Shown here: positions 33,491 through 41,319 of the stretch, in pieces
Layout of the letters: every line of letters begins with the position of its first letter
How positions within the stretch are numbered: position 1 is the first letter of the stretch
Assembly (NCBI GenBank): GCA_002492335.1
Contig: DKYD01000104.1
Location: 27,749-80,941 of the forward strand
Direction of reading: 5' to 3'
DNA from: Lachnospiraceae bacterium UBA7109
GTDB lineage: Bacteria; Bacillota; Clostridia; Lachnospirales; Lachnospiraceae
DNA length: 53,193 nucleotides
The notes under the pieces: generated by a model
The model's input: the letters and a program-made list of their open reading frames with translations, nothing else
What the model was told of the DNA's origin: nothing
Database searches by the model: none
Translations under genes and position numbers: made by a program

Positions 33491-35190
33491 GCTGACTCGC
33501 CTCCTGCCTCTTTCGCCGCATTTGCTTCTTCCTCCAGCAAACGATACGCCACCTTGCCTACCAGCGTCTTTGGAAGTTCTGCGCGGAATTCAATCTCTCT
33601 TGGCAGCGCATAGCGCGCTATATGCATACGCAGTTCCTTCATAATCAGCTCCTTGCGCTCTTCGTCCGGAACCACGCCATCCCTTAATACGATATAGGCT
33701 TTCACCCGATGCATCCTGCGGGGATCCTTCACGCCGATCACACAGCTGTAAGAAACCTCCGGAATCCGGTCGATCGCGTTTTCGATCTGACCCGGATATA
33801 CATTGTAACCGTTCGTAATAATCAAACGCTTCATCCGCTGCCTGTAATAAACATATCCGTCCTCGCTCATATATCCCAGATCGCCGGTATAGAGCCACTT
33901 TTTTCCATCCGCAAATGTCCGGATCGTCTGCGCCGTCTCTTCCGGATTATCCAGATAACCCAACATAACCGTTGGACCGGTAAGGATAATTTCTCCCTCT
34001 TCCCCAAAAGGCAGAGCCTCCATTGTCCCCGGCTTTACAATCTGATACTCTGTATCCGGGAACGGAATTCCAATGCTTCCCTCGCGGTAAGTATCCCGCG
34101 GCGTCAGGCAGCTCGCCGTCACGCATTCCGTCAATCCATAGCCCTCCCGCACCTGAATAGAAGCTCCGTGCTCTTTCAAAAAAATATCAACCTTTTTCTT
34201 CAATTCTACAGAAAGCGAATCCCCTCCGCAGAACATCCCCCGCAGAAAATCAAGTGTTACTCCATCCAGTACCGGCATATGTAAAAGTGCTTCAAAAATC
34301 GTCGGCACACCCGCGATAAAATTCGGTTTCTTCTTCGCAAGCATTTTCGCATAGCTTTTATTATTAAACGTCGGCATCAAGATACAACAGGCGCCATGAA
34401 TCAATACCGTATGCAGGTTGATACCCAGCCCGAATCCATGAAAACAGGGCATACAGCTCAGCATCTTCAGCCCCTTGCTGAATTCCTCTCCGATTGCTTC
34501 CCTCGCCTGCATCGCGCAGGCATTAAAATTCAGATCCGACAGACATATCCCCTTCGGCGTTCCGCTGGTACCTCCACTGTAAAGAATCACCGCTGTCTTC
34601 TCTGTATCAAACACCGGTTCCGGAAGCTCTGTCCTCTTGTCCGCCTGTTTTAAAAATTTTTTCCACAGCATCGCGTGATCTGTATTTGGAAATTTCAGAT
34701 AATCCTTCCCTTTTTTCAAAATAAAAGCAGTTTTGAGCGCCGGTTTCAGTTCATCCTGGATTCGTGCCACCAGAACCATCACCGACTGTTCAACATTTTC
34801 CAATGCCTTTTCCACCTTTTCACAGAAAAGATCCACCGTCAGGATTGCTTTACTTTTGGATAAATTCAGATAAAAACTGATTTCATTTTGCGCAGAAAGC
34901 GGATGCACCATATTAGCAACCGCACCGATCCGGTTCAATCCATAGAAACAATCCAGCGCCTGAGGCATATTCGGCATACAGATTGTCACTACATCCCCGG
35001 CCGTAATGCCCATCTTCAGAAATGCGCGGGCGACCTGCTCAATGCGCCTGACAAACGACTGATAGCTTGTCTTTCTCCCATAAAACTCGTAAGCTGGTTC
35101 TCCCGGATATTCCCTGGCGATCCGCTCCACCATCTGAAACATAGTCAGAGCCGGATACTCCAGATGTTCTCGTTGTTTAAATGGTTCCAT
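33487..35190 (-). CDS. AMP-forming acyl-CoA synthetase/ligase
   Basis: 567 residues, class I adenylate-forming enzyme that activates a carboxylic acid with ATP and usually transfers it to CoA. Motifs in order: LYSGGTSGTPKGI (P-loop, about 205-217), GYGLTE, YTGDLGYMSEDGYVYYRQR (ends YTGD and YRQR), and the C-terminal Lys at KTLVGKVAYRLL. The overall look is of long-chain fatty acyl ligases. AAGAGG precedes the ATG. It heads a three-gene coupled operon with MBL and E2-like genes. Confidence 0.9.
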   Translation of the reverse strand: MEPFKQREHLEYPALTMFQMVERIAREYPGEPAYEFYGRKTSYQSFVRRIEQVARAFLKMGITAGDVVTICMPNMPQALDCFYGLNRIGAVANMVHPLSAQNEISFYLNLSKSKAILTVDLFCEKVEKALENVEQSVMVLVARIQDELKPALKTAFILKKGKDYLKFPNTDHAMLWKKFLKQADKRTELPEPVFDTEKTAVILYSGGTSGTPKGICLSDLNFNACAMQAREAIGEEFSKGLKMLSCMPCFHGFGLGINLHTVLIHGACCILMPTFNNKSYAKMLAKKKPNFIAGVPTIFEALLHMPVLDGVTLDFLRGMFCGGDSLSVELKKKVDIFLKEHGASIQVREGYGLTECVTASCLTPRDTYREGSIGIPFPDTEYQIVKPGTMEALPFGEEGEIILTGPTVMLGYLDNPEETAQTIRTFADGKKWLYTGDLGYMSEDGYVYYRQRMKRLIITNGYNVYPGQIENAIDRIPEVSYSCVIGVKDPRRMHRVKAYIVLRDGVVPDEERKELIMKELRMHIARYALPREIEFRAELPKTLVGKVAYRLLEEEANAAKEAGGESA

Positions 35191-35273
35191 GTTTTTCCTC
35201 TTAACCTCTCATCCTCTGTAATATTCACAGGCAGACCGACAAAAGACGTCGTTTCTTTCGAACTGTCCTGATA

Positions 35274-35281
35274 TATTATAC
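35274..35281 (+). repeat. 8-bp target duplication, left copy
   Basis: TATTATAC directly left of the MITE; the same 8 bp stand directly right of it (35448-35455). On the minus strand it reads GTATAATA and contains a -10-like TATAAT facing the ligase operon. Confidence 0.75.
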
Positions 35282-35447
35282 GTAACCAGTTCAGCCCACG
35301 CCATTCGCAAAACGCGCCTGCGGCACTTCTTCGCTGCTACGCAGCTGTTTTTGCTCATAAACGGGCGTTCCGCTCATGCCCTGTAAGATGCGCATATCCA
35401 TGCGAGCATGATGCGCGCATCTTACAGGGCATGGCTGAACTGGTTAC
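35282..35447. mobile_element. MITE, 166 bp, with 15-bp perfect terminal inverted repeats
   Basis: Ends GTAACCAGTTCAGCC (35282-35296) and GGCTGAACTGGTTAC (35433-35447) are exact inverted repeats, flanked by the 8-bp direct repeat TATTATAC. Inside, CATGCCCTGTAAGATGCGC (35375-35393) and its exact complement (35415-35433) form a 19-bp hairpin. There is no gene; GC content is higher than the flanks. A non-autonomous element moved in trans by a transposase making 8-bp duplications. No such transposase is in the window. Confidence 0.8.
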
Positions 35448-35455
35448 TATTATAC
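35448..35455 (+). repeat. 8-bp target duplication, right copy
   Basis: TATTATAC, identical to 35274-35281, on the other side of the MITE. Confidence 0.75.
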
Positions 35456-35474
35456 TACGAATAATGCAGATACC

Positions 35475-35516
35475 ACAAGAGGGGAATGCTTATAAGTCAA
35501 AGCATTCCCCTCTTGT
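35475..35516. terminator. Strong hairpin after the ABC transporter operon
   Basis: CAAGAGGGGAATGCT (35476-35490) and its exact complement (35501-35515), 15 bp plus two further pairs in the loop. Stem strength suggests a terminator, although no long T-run follows in either direction. Confidence 0.65.
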
Positions 35517-35533
35517 AGTATTCAAGATGGTTC

Positions 35534-36202
35534 TTATCTGGCCAGCAGCTCCAGTTCCCCGTCTCTCATCCTGTATGCCACATCTGCCGCTTCAGCGACC
35601 TCCATATCATGCGTTACAATAATCACACAGTATCCTTTCTCATGCGCAAGGGTACACAGGATCTCAATAATATTCTGTGTGTTCGCGCCGTCAAGGTTTC
35701 CAGTCGGCTCATCACCCAGTATAATCTTTGCATTGGATGCAAGACTCCTTGCAATTGCCACACGCTGCCGCTCCCCGCCTGACAGCTTTGACGGAAACCG
35801 CTTCATCTGCTCTTCTGTAATCCCCACGCTCTCAAGCAGCCCGGCTGCCCTCGGCTTTGCATCTTTAGGCGACACCCCGCACAGTTCCATAGGGAAGCAG
35901 ACATTTTCCATAACCGTCAGCAGCGGAAAGAGATGGAATGCCTGAAAGATCATAGAAATACTTTCACGCCTGTAACGGTCAAGATTCAGTTCTGCCAGGC
36001 TCTCTCCTTCAAAAACAACCTCACCCTCCGCAGGCAGATCCAATCCCGCCAGCAAGGACAAAAGTGTAGACTTTCCGGAGCCGGAGGGTCCTACGATCGC
36101 ATAGACCTTTCCCTCCTCGAACGTACAGGAAACTCCTGAAACAGCGGCTCTGTGTGCATTTTTATAAGTATACGTCACATTATCTAAAGTTAAAATCGGC
36201 AT
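35534..36202 (-). CDS. ABC transporter ATPase, MacB/LolD-like
   Basis: 222-residue ATPase with GPSGSGKST (Walker A, about 36-44), LSGGERQRVAIARSL (signature), IILGDEPTGNLD (Walker B) and a switch His (IIVTHD). This is the MacB/LolD/BceA class that works with FtsX-type permeases and drives mechanotransmission or expulsion of compounds from the membrane rather than solute transport. It follows the permease gene by 25 bp; AAAGGAGAAAACAT precedes the ATG. Last gene of the BlaI-BlaR-permease-ATPase unit. Confidence 0.93.
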   Translation of the reverse strand: MPILTLDNVTYTYKNAHRAAVSGVSCTFEEGKVYAIVGPSGSGKSTLLSLLAGLDLPAEGEVVFEGESLAELNLDRYRRESISMIFQAFHLFPLLTVMENVCFPMELCGVSPKDAKPRAAGLLESVGITEEQMKRFPSKLSGGERQRVAIARSLASNAKIILGDEPTGNLDGANTQNIIEILCTLAHEKGYCVIIVTHDMEVAEAADVAYRMRDGELELLAR

Positions 36203-36227
36203 ATGTTTTCTCCTTTCTACTTGCAGG

Positions 36228-39200
36228 CTATTCTCTCACCTGTAACAACTCTAACACCCTGTGTCTGGTCACTTCTATTGCCGCTGCAAATGCTCCGCAG
36301 AAATTTCCAAGGAAATACAGCATCCAGCACAAGGAAATGGTCTTTATACTTCTCATAAAAAGCCCCGGACTGAATATGGCAAGAATTCCCGCCACGAGAG
36401 CAATTCCAACAATACACAAAATAATCTGTTCAAATACAAGTATGCACCGGGTGCGTCTTTTTGTCACACCGAGAATCCGCAGAAATGCGGCTTCTTCGGC
36501 TAACTGCATGATAAGCAGCCACGGACCGAACAGACCAATCAGCACGGCTGCAGCCACAGCGATCGGGAACAACGACTCCAGCAGTTCACGAATGCGTGTT
36601 GCATTTTTCAAAACTTCCGAGTCAATATGAAAGTTCGCATTGTTTGAATACCTCATTCCTGCTTTTCTCAAGTCCTCCAGTAACCCCGTGACCTCCTTCA
36701 CGTTTTTATTATCTGCCAGCGTAAATTCACAGTATCCAACCGGAAATACCTGTCCATATAGTGTCTGCGCCGCATCATTGATCGATGTAAAAATACCCGT
36801 TCCTTTTTCATCCGCGGTCTCCAGGATTCCTACTACCTTATACGGTTTTCCTGCCCGTTCAATCGCCATCTCAAGCTTATCCGCCGTGTACACCTGCGGC
36901 ATAAACTGATATAGCATATCTGACATCAGCGTTATTTCGTCCCCTGCCTGAACGCCGAGTTTTTCCGCCAGTTTCTTTTCCACCAGACATACGCCGCCTG
37001 TACCTTTGAAGACGGAAGCATCATATCCTTCTGCATAGGTAATATGATAATCCTCTGTCAGATAACGCTCTAAATTATTTGTAAATGTGATGCCGCTGCG
37101 GGTTCCTATTCCATTCACACGCACATCCAGACAATTATAGTAGTAAATATCCTGAAGCAGCTTTGAATCTTCCAGTTTGCTGACAGAATCTGAAGTAAAC
37201 TCCACAGCTCTCCCCTTCACCTCAGCCTCGCGAACGGCGTCACGGTAGGTAAGCCTTGCCATTGTAAATGTTCCGATTCCGGCAGACAGTACGATTGTAA
37301 GAATCAGCGATACTGCCGTTTTCCCAGGACCTCTTAGCATATGGCGCAAAATATAAGCCATCCCGTGATGAAGTGCATGATAGCTTCTATGTGTCGGCAA
37401 AAAGGCCTGCGAACAAAGCTTTTCCATATCTATTCCGGCAGGAACCGGCGCTGTATCTGCAATATCCGAAATTTTCTCTGCATGCGCAGATTTACCTGCA
37501 AAAATCCCCGGAGTCCTTATTCCCACAACATGGTCTGCTCCCTTGTGAAGCAGTTCAAGCGGCGACAACCTCTTCATCTTCCAGAGGAAGCTCCACGCCA
37601 AAAGGAAGATAAATACCAGTTCAAACAACAGGCAAAGGACCACAACACCTGCCGGAAGCGAAGCATCCAGAATATAGGAGTAACCTTCAGGCGCCGCACT
37701 GTCTGACATACCCGCCAGTGTTTCTGCCACTGTATAAGACGCGTAGAATAATCCCGCAATGCCGCCTGCCGATATCGCAAATACAGATAAGGTCATCAGC
37801 GGCAGCACAATCGATCTGCCTGCCTTTTTGCCGGGAACTCCCAGTGTCCGCATGATCGCATAGACCTGTCCGTTTCTTCCAATATAGAGGTATACGGCAA
37901 GAAACAGTGCAAGTGCGGCTCCAAGCACATAGAGAATGGTTGTCAGAAGCGAAGTGAGCGTTCCTGTCTCAATACTATCTTTCATATTGGACCATCCCCC
38001 GTCTGAAAACCGGAGCGCCAGCCCCATTTCGGAAGCCTTTTTCTCTGCCGCATCCCGGAACTCTTCTATGTCGTCCGGGTCTTCTACAAAGACGCTGTAA
38101 TCTGCCATTGAGATTTCATAGTTATCCGGAACTGCAACCGGAAGAAGCGATTTGTTTACAAAAATCGTCCCCGGGCCATATCTCCACGGCCACTCGTTCA
38201 TCCGCTCTTCCACCGGATTATTGAACCGGTACACACCTACGATTTCAAGTTCTGCGGAAGTCTTAAAGTCTGACATCGTTTCTGCATCCCTGGGACGCGT
38301 CCCCATGGCGCTTCCATGGCGCTTCACCCTGTCCCCCAGCTTTATATGAATCGTATCCCCAAGCGACAGCCCATACGTTTCTATAAATGTCTCACTCACC
38401 ACGCAGCCTTCTGTATCCTTCACGGTCAGAGGCCGTCCCTGAGAGATAACCAGCTTCCGTTCATTCACATATGGGATCGCACGCATATCCGATACATACT
38501 CGACGTCATACGACATGATTCCCTGATTGATTGCTGCAATCGTTCCCTTGTACCAGGAAAATTCCTCTGTCTCCAGATAATCCGGTCCCAGCCCGTCCAG
38601 CTTTCGTATAATATCATAGGTATGTTCCCCGTCATCTCCGCCTCCTAAAGTAAAGGCCGTACCGGATCGTTCATAATAAAATCCACAGATCAGGTACCTG
38701 CTTCCCTTTTCCAGGGTATCGTAATACTCCCTCTTCTGCCTCACCTCATCAGCAATATTAAACGCTTTGCCGTCTTCAAACTGCACCTCTATCTTCATTG
38801 TCTTTACATCGTTATTTTCCCGGTTTTTTCCAAGACTTAAATCAAGATCGCCGGCATGTATTTTCACATCATCAAGTAACAAATATAATCTGGGCCACCT
38901 TGTATCCGCATCATATTCCTCATACCCGGTATAAGTACCTTCTACAATAAAATCATTTGTAAGAAAGGTACATTCCTGATCCAAAACGCGCTTATAATCC
39001 TCCACAAGCCCGTCTGTTGTATATCTGGTATCAGCCAGAGTAACTCCGGGCAGTGAAGAAAATTCCTCGAGCTGCTCATCGGTCGGCCAGGGTTTATCTT
39101 CCGGGGAAATATACATTTCCATATCGTATGCCAGGATTTCCGGCACACTGCAGTCAAGCGCCGCAACACCATAATAGAAGCTCTGCGCCCTTGCTGATTC

Positions 39201-39329
39201 CCTTGTGGTAACTGCATAATCCGTCACCCTGAAAAATAAGGCAAACGAAGCCGCAGCAATCAAAAGGAAAGTTAACATCATTTTGACCGGATCCCGCAAA
39301 AGCGACTTGAAAGCAATCGATCTCCTCAT
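36228..39329 (-). CDS. Large FtsX/MacB-type ABC permease
   Basis: 1033 residues with two FtsX-like modules. An N-terminal helix (about 16-36) precedes a large outside domain (about 40-450); three helices (about 460-600), a loop, another helix (about 672-692), a second outside domain (about 700-910), and three C-terminal helices (about 925-1020). Permeases of this shape export peptides or lipids or take antimicrobial peptides from the membrane. AGGAGG precedes the ATG. Clearly paired with the downstream ATPase. Confidence 0.9.
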   Translation of the reverse strand: MRRSIAFKSLLRDPVKMMLTFLLIAAASFALFFRVTDYAVTTRESARAQSFYYGVAALDCSVPEILAYDMEMYISPEDKPWPTDEQLEEFSSLPGVTLADTRYTTDGLVEDYKRVLDQECTFLTNDFIVEGTYTGYEEYDADTRWPRLYLLLDDVKIHAGDLDLSLGKNRENNDVKTMKIEVQFEDGKAFNIADEVRQKREYYDTLEKGSRYLICGFYYERSGTAFTLGGGDDGEHTYDIIRKLDGLGPDYLETEEFSWYKGTIAAINQGIMSYDVEYVSDMRAIPYVNERKLVISQGRPLTVKDTEGCVVSETFIETYGLSLGDTIHIKLGDRVKRHGSAMGTRPRDAETMSDFKTSAELEIVGVYRFNNPVEERMNEWPWRYGPGTIFVNKSLLPVAVPDNYEISMADYSVFVEDPDDIEEFRDAAEKKASEMGLALRFSDGGWSNMKDSIETGTLTSLLTTILYVLGAALALFLAVYLYIGRNGQVYAIMRTLGVPGKKAGRSIVLPLMTLSVFAISAGGIAGLFYASYTVAETLAGMSDSAAPEGYSYILDASLPAGVVVLCLLFELVFIFLLAWSFLWKMKRLSPLELLHKGADHVVGIRTPGIFAGKSAHAEKISDIADTAPVPAGIDMEKLCSQAFLPTHRSYHALHHGMAYILRHMLRGPGKTAVSLILTIVLSAGIGTFTMARLTYRDAVREAEVKGRAVEFTSDSVSKLEDSKLLQDIYYYNCLDVRVNGIGTRSGITFTNNLERYLTEDYHITYAEGYDASVFKGTGGVCLVEKKLAEKLGVQAGDEITLMSDMLYQFMPQVYTADKLEMAIERAGKPYKVVGILETADEKGTGIFTSINDAAQTLYGQVFPVGYCEFTLADNKNVKEVTGLLEDLRKAGMRYSNNANFHIDSEVLKNATRIRELLESLFPIAVAAAVLIGLFGPWLLIMQLAEEAAFLRILGVTKRRTRCILVFEQIILCIVGIALVAGILAIFSPGLFMRSIKTISLCWMLYFLGNFCGAFAAAIEVTRHRVLELLQVRE

Positions 39330-39370
39330 AAATTTCTACCTCCTGTCATTCTAAATTTTCCCAACATCTC

Positions 39371-40456
39371 CTACTCATTAAAATAAACATAATAGGTGTC
39401 ATCACTGTGTTTTATATGATAAGCATTATCAGCTCCTGTCTTTGATGCATCCTCCCCCATCGTACCATGATTTTCCGCCGCTTCGTAATCCGGCTGGATT
39501 ACAAACGAATAAGAAAGAAACAAAAACAGCCCAAACACCAGGAAGCATACACCCGAGAATACTTTTCCCTTTCTTTTGCATATATTTCCTGCTGAAACAA
39601 TCCGGAAACGCTCCACAACTTCGGACTGCGAATTTCTCGTAACGAAGGCCGTCGCCCCGCAAAATAATTTTTCCTGTCTTTTCGCTTCTGCATTTTTCAG
39701 CATCCTGACAATCGTAGTCAGATATTCCGCCCTGTCTCTGCTTCCAAGCTTGTCTGTCACATCCAGGTCACATTTGATCTCCAAAATCTGGGATAAATCT
39801 CTTTTCAGCAGATACACCACCGGATTCCACCAGAAAACACATCCATAAATATGTATAAAAATCTTAATGATCAGATCCCGGTTCTGAAAATGTGTATATT
39901 CATGACGAAGAATATAATACAATTCTGAATCGCTGTATGTCTCTTCCGGAAGAATAATTGATTTCCGGAAAATACCGACCCCCATCGGAATTACAACATG
40001 ACTGCTGCGTCGGACCGTAACCGACAGCTCTCTTCTGCTTTTATTCAATACACGGTTATAAACCCGCCTGCATTGCTCGTCCTCACATACAACATAGGAT
40101 TCCACTTCCTTCAAGGCTTTCCGATACCGGAGAATAAACCGTATTAACAGCGCCACAGACACCGTCAGCCAGACGGCAGCCAGAACAGCCACAGACGATA
40201 TCTGTGCCGCCCCTGTTTTGCCGGCAGAGGACTCTTTGTAAAAATAATTCAAAGCCCCACTGGGAGGAATCACTCTGGTAAAGGAAAACTTATAAGGAAT
40301 CACCATCCGGAGTACGGAAGCCAGATATAAAAATAATATATTTGTAATTCCTATCTGTCTGATAAAAAATTGTTTTTTCCGGCAGAGATAATTAAATACC
40401 ACCACTATACTGCTGCATATCACTGACATTAATAAAGAAAAAATTGTAATCTGCAT
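39371..40456 (-). CDS. BlaR1/MecR1-like M56 membrane metalloprotease without sensor domain
   Basis: 361 residues: four membrane helices (about 5-22, 38-54, 86-106, 300-318) with a cytoplasmic zinc protease of family M56, shown by RHEYTH near residue 187 and the EIKCD downstream Glu. BlaR1 proteins have a further 250-residue penicillin-binding sensor outside; here only about 40 residues follow the last helix. So it may sense another signal or a partner protein, perhaps the ABC transporter. It lies 5 bp after the BlaI-like gene. Confidence 0.88.
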   Translation of the reverse strand: MQITIFSLLMSVICSSIVVVFNYLCRKKQFFIRQIGITNILFLYLASVLRMVIPYKFSFTRVIPPSGALNYFYKESSAGKTGAAQISSVAVLAAVWLTVSVALLIRFILRYRKALKEVESYVVCEDEQCRRVYNRVLNKSRRELSVTVRRSSHVVIPMGVGIFRKSIILPEETYSDSELYYILRHEYTHFQNRDLIIKIFIHIYGCVFWWNPVVYLLKRDLSQILEIKCDLDVTDKLGSRDRAEYLTTIVRMLKNAEAKRQEKLFCGATAFVTRNSQSEVVERFRIVSAGNICKRKGKVFSGVCFLVFGLFLFLSYSFVIQPDYEAAENHGTMGEDASKTGADNAYHIKHSDDTYYVYFNE

Positions 40457-40461
40457 ACTTA

Positions 40462-40872
40462 TTACTCCTTTAATTCTTTACTCTTTAGCTCTTCTATAAT
40501 TTCCTCTAACTGCTCCACCAGCGCGTCACTGTCCTGTTCGCCGGCCTCATTCACCATCGCTACCGTTACTGCGGCAATCTCACTGCTCCCTATCCCCTTC
40601 GACATAACAAGCTTTGCCGCATACTGCTCTCTCGTAACTGCCGGAGTGAACTGCCTTGCGTACTGCGTGCCGCACTGCACGGTACCACATACCTTTATCA
40701 TTCCCTTTTTAAGCAGCGAGCGCAGCATGATATGTACATAGTTTCCATTCCAGGATCGGTCCGCAGAAATGTCCAGGATTTCTACACTTGTCAAAGGTTC
40801 CTTACATTCCCAGAATATTTCCATTAAGTCTTCTTCACTGTTTGTTAAATACTTTGATTTTTTAGATATCAT
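40462..40872 (-). CDS. BlaI/MecI-family repressor
   Basis: 136 residues with an N-terminal winged helix (YLTNSEEDLMEIFWE, VHIMLRSLLKKGMIKV) and a helical dimer part, as in BlaI/MecI/CopY repressors that are cut by the cognate M56 protease. The ATG at 40872 follows GGAG; the upstream GTG (40887) lies in that site. A consensus promoter and a dyad (40894-40912) directly upstream suggest autoregulation. It heads an operon of repressor, protease and ABC transporter, with no beta-lactamase. Confidence 0.9.
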   Translation of the reverse strand: MISKKSKYLTNSEEDLMEIFWECKEPLTSVEILDISADRSWNGNYVHIMLRSLLKKGMIKVCGTVQCGTQYARQFTPAVTREQYAAKLVMSKGIGSSEIAAVTVAMVNEAGEQDSDALVEQLEEIIEELKSKELKE

Positions 40873-40893
40873 AATTGTTTTCTCCACATTTTT

Positions 40894-40912
40894 AATATTT
40901 ACTACTAATATT
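40894..40912 (-). promoter_or_regulatory. Candidate BlaI-type operator
   Basis: AATATT-tactact-AATATT dyad (6-bp arms, 7-bp centre) between the -10 box and the start codon of the blaI-like gene. On the minus strand the centre reads AGTAGTA. Confidence 0.5.
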
Positions 40913-40927
40913 TTTTTTTACTCTTAA

Positions 40928-40956
40928 AGTATAGTATAGAAATGTATGACTGTCAA
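40928..40956 (-). promoter_or_regulatory. Strong sigma-A promoter of the blaI-blaR-ABC operon
   Basis: Minus strand TTGACA (40951-40956), 17 bp, TATACT (40928-40933): a near-consensus promoter that would need a repressor, fitting the first gene. Confidence 0.82.
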
Positions 40957-40984
40957 CAAAAAATCAACGTCTTAAAAATTGTAT

Positions 40985-41016
40985 ATAAAAAATCCGGGCA
41001 AAAAATCTGCCCGGAT
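40985..41016 (-). terminator. Terminator after the yfhO group
   Basis: ATCCGGGCA and TGCCCGGAT (40992-41000, 41008-41016) form a 9-bp GC-rich stem; TTTTTT follows on the minus strand. It marks the 3' end of the unit containing 41069-44851. Confidence 0.85.
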
Positions 41017-41068
41017 TCTTTAAGGCCTTTACACAAGTCTTTCGTATATTTTTTCAATGCTTCTGCAG

Positions 41069-41245
41069 CTATTCTCCACCCGGACCGTCTTTTCTCGGTC
41101 TGGATGATTCCGGAAGCGGTTCTGTCAGAGTAACTGCATTACTCTGGGAATCTCTGTGCGGATTTTGCTGTTCCCGTTCTTTCTGCCCACTCTTCTTTCC
41201 GGCACGCAGGGCGTCCGGGAATAAATCTGTCTTTATTTCGCCCAT
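41069..41245 (-). CDS. 58-residue hydrophilic protein of unknown function
   Basis: Small frame behind AGGAGG (10 nt before the ATG at 41245), followed 50 bp later by a terminator. It begins MGEIKTDLFPDALRAGKKSG, is rich in Lys, Arg, Gln, Ser and Pro, and ends SRPRKDGPGGE. No membrane helix, signal or known domain. It comes 74 bp after the YfhO-like gene on the same transcript. A good ribosome site and position make it a likely real gene, but there is no evidence of function. Confidence 0.55.
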   Translation of the reverse strand: MGEIKTDLFPDALRAGKKSGQKEREQQNPHRDSQSNAVTLTEPLPESSRPRKDGPGGE

Positions 41246-41319
41246 AGCATACTTTCCTCCTGATATAAATCATTAATAGATAGTATGTCCATGGCCTCTG
41301 GAAATATTCGTAATTGTAT

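Noticed and set aside
35282..35447. CRISPR repeat or integron attC site
   Set aside because: Only one unit, with flanking duplications and terminal inverted repeats; this is a transposon-like element.
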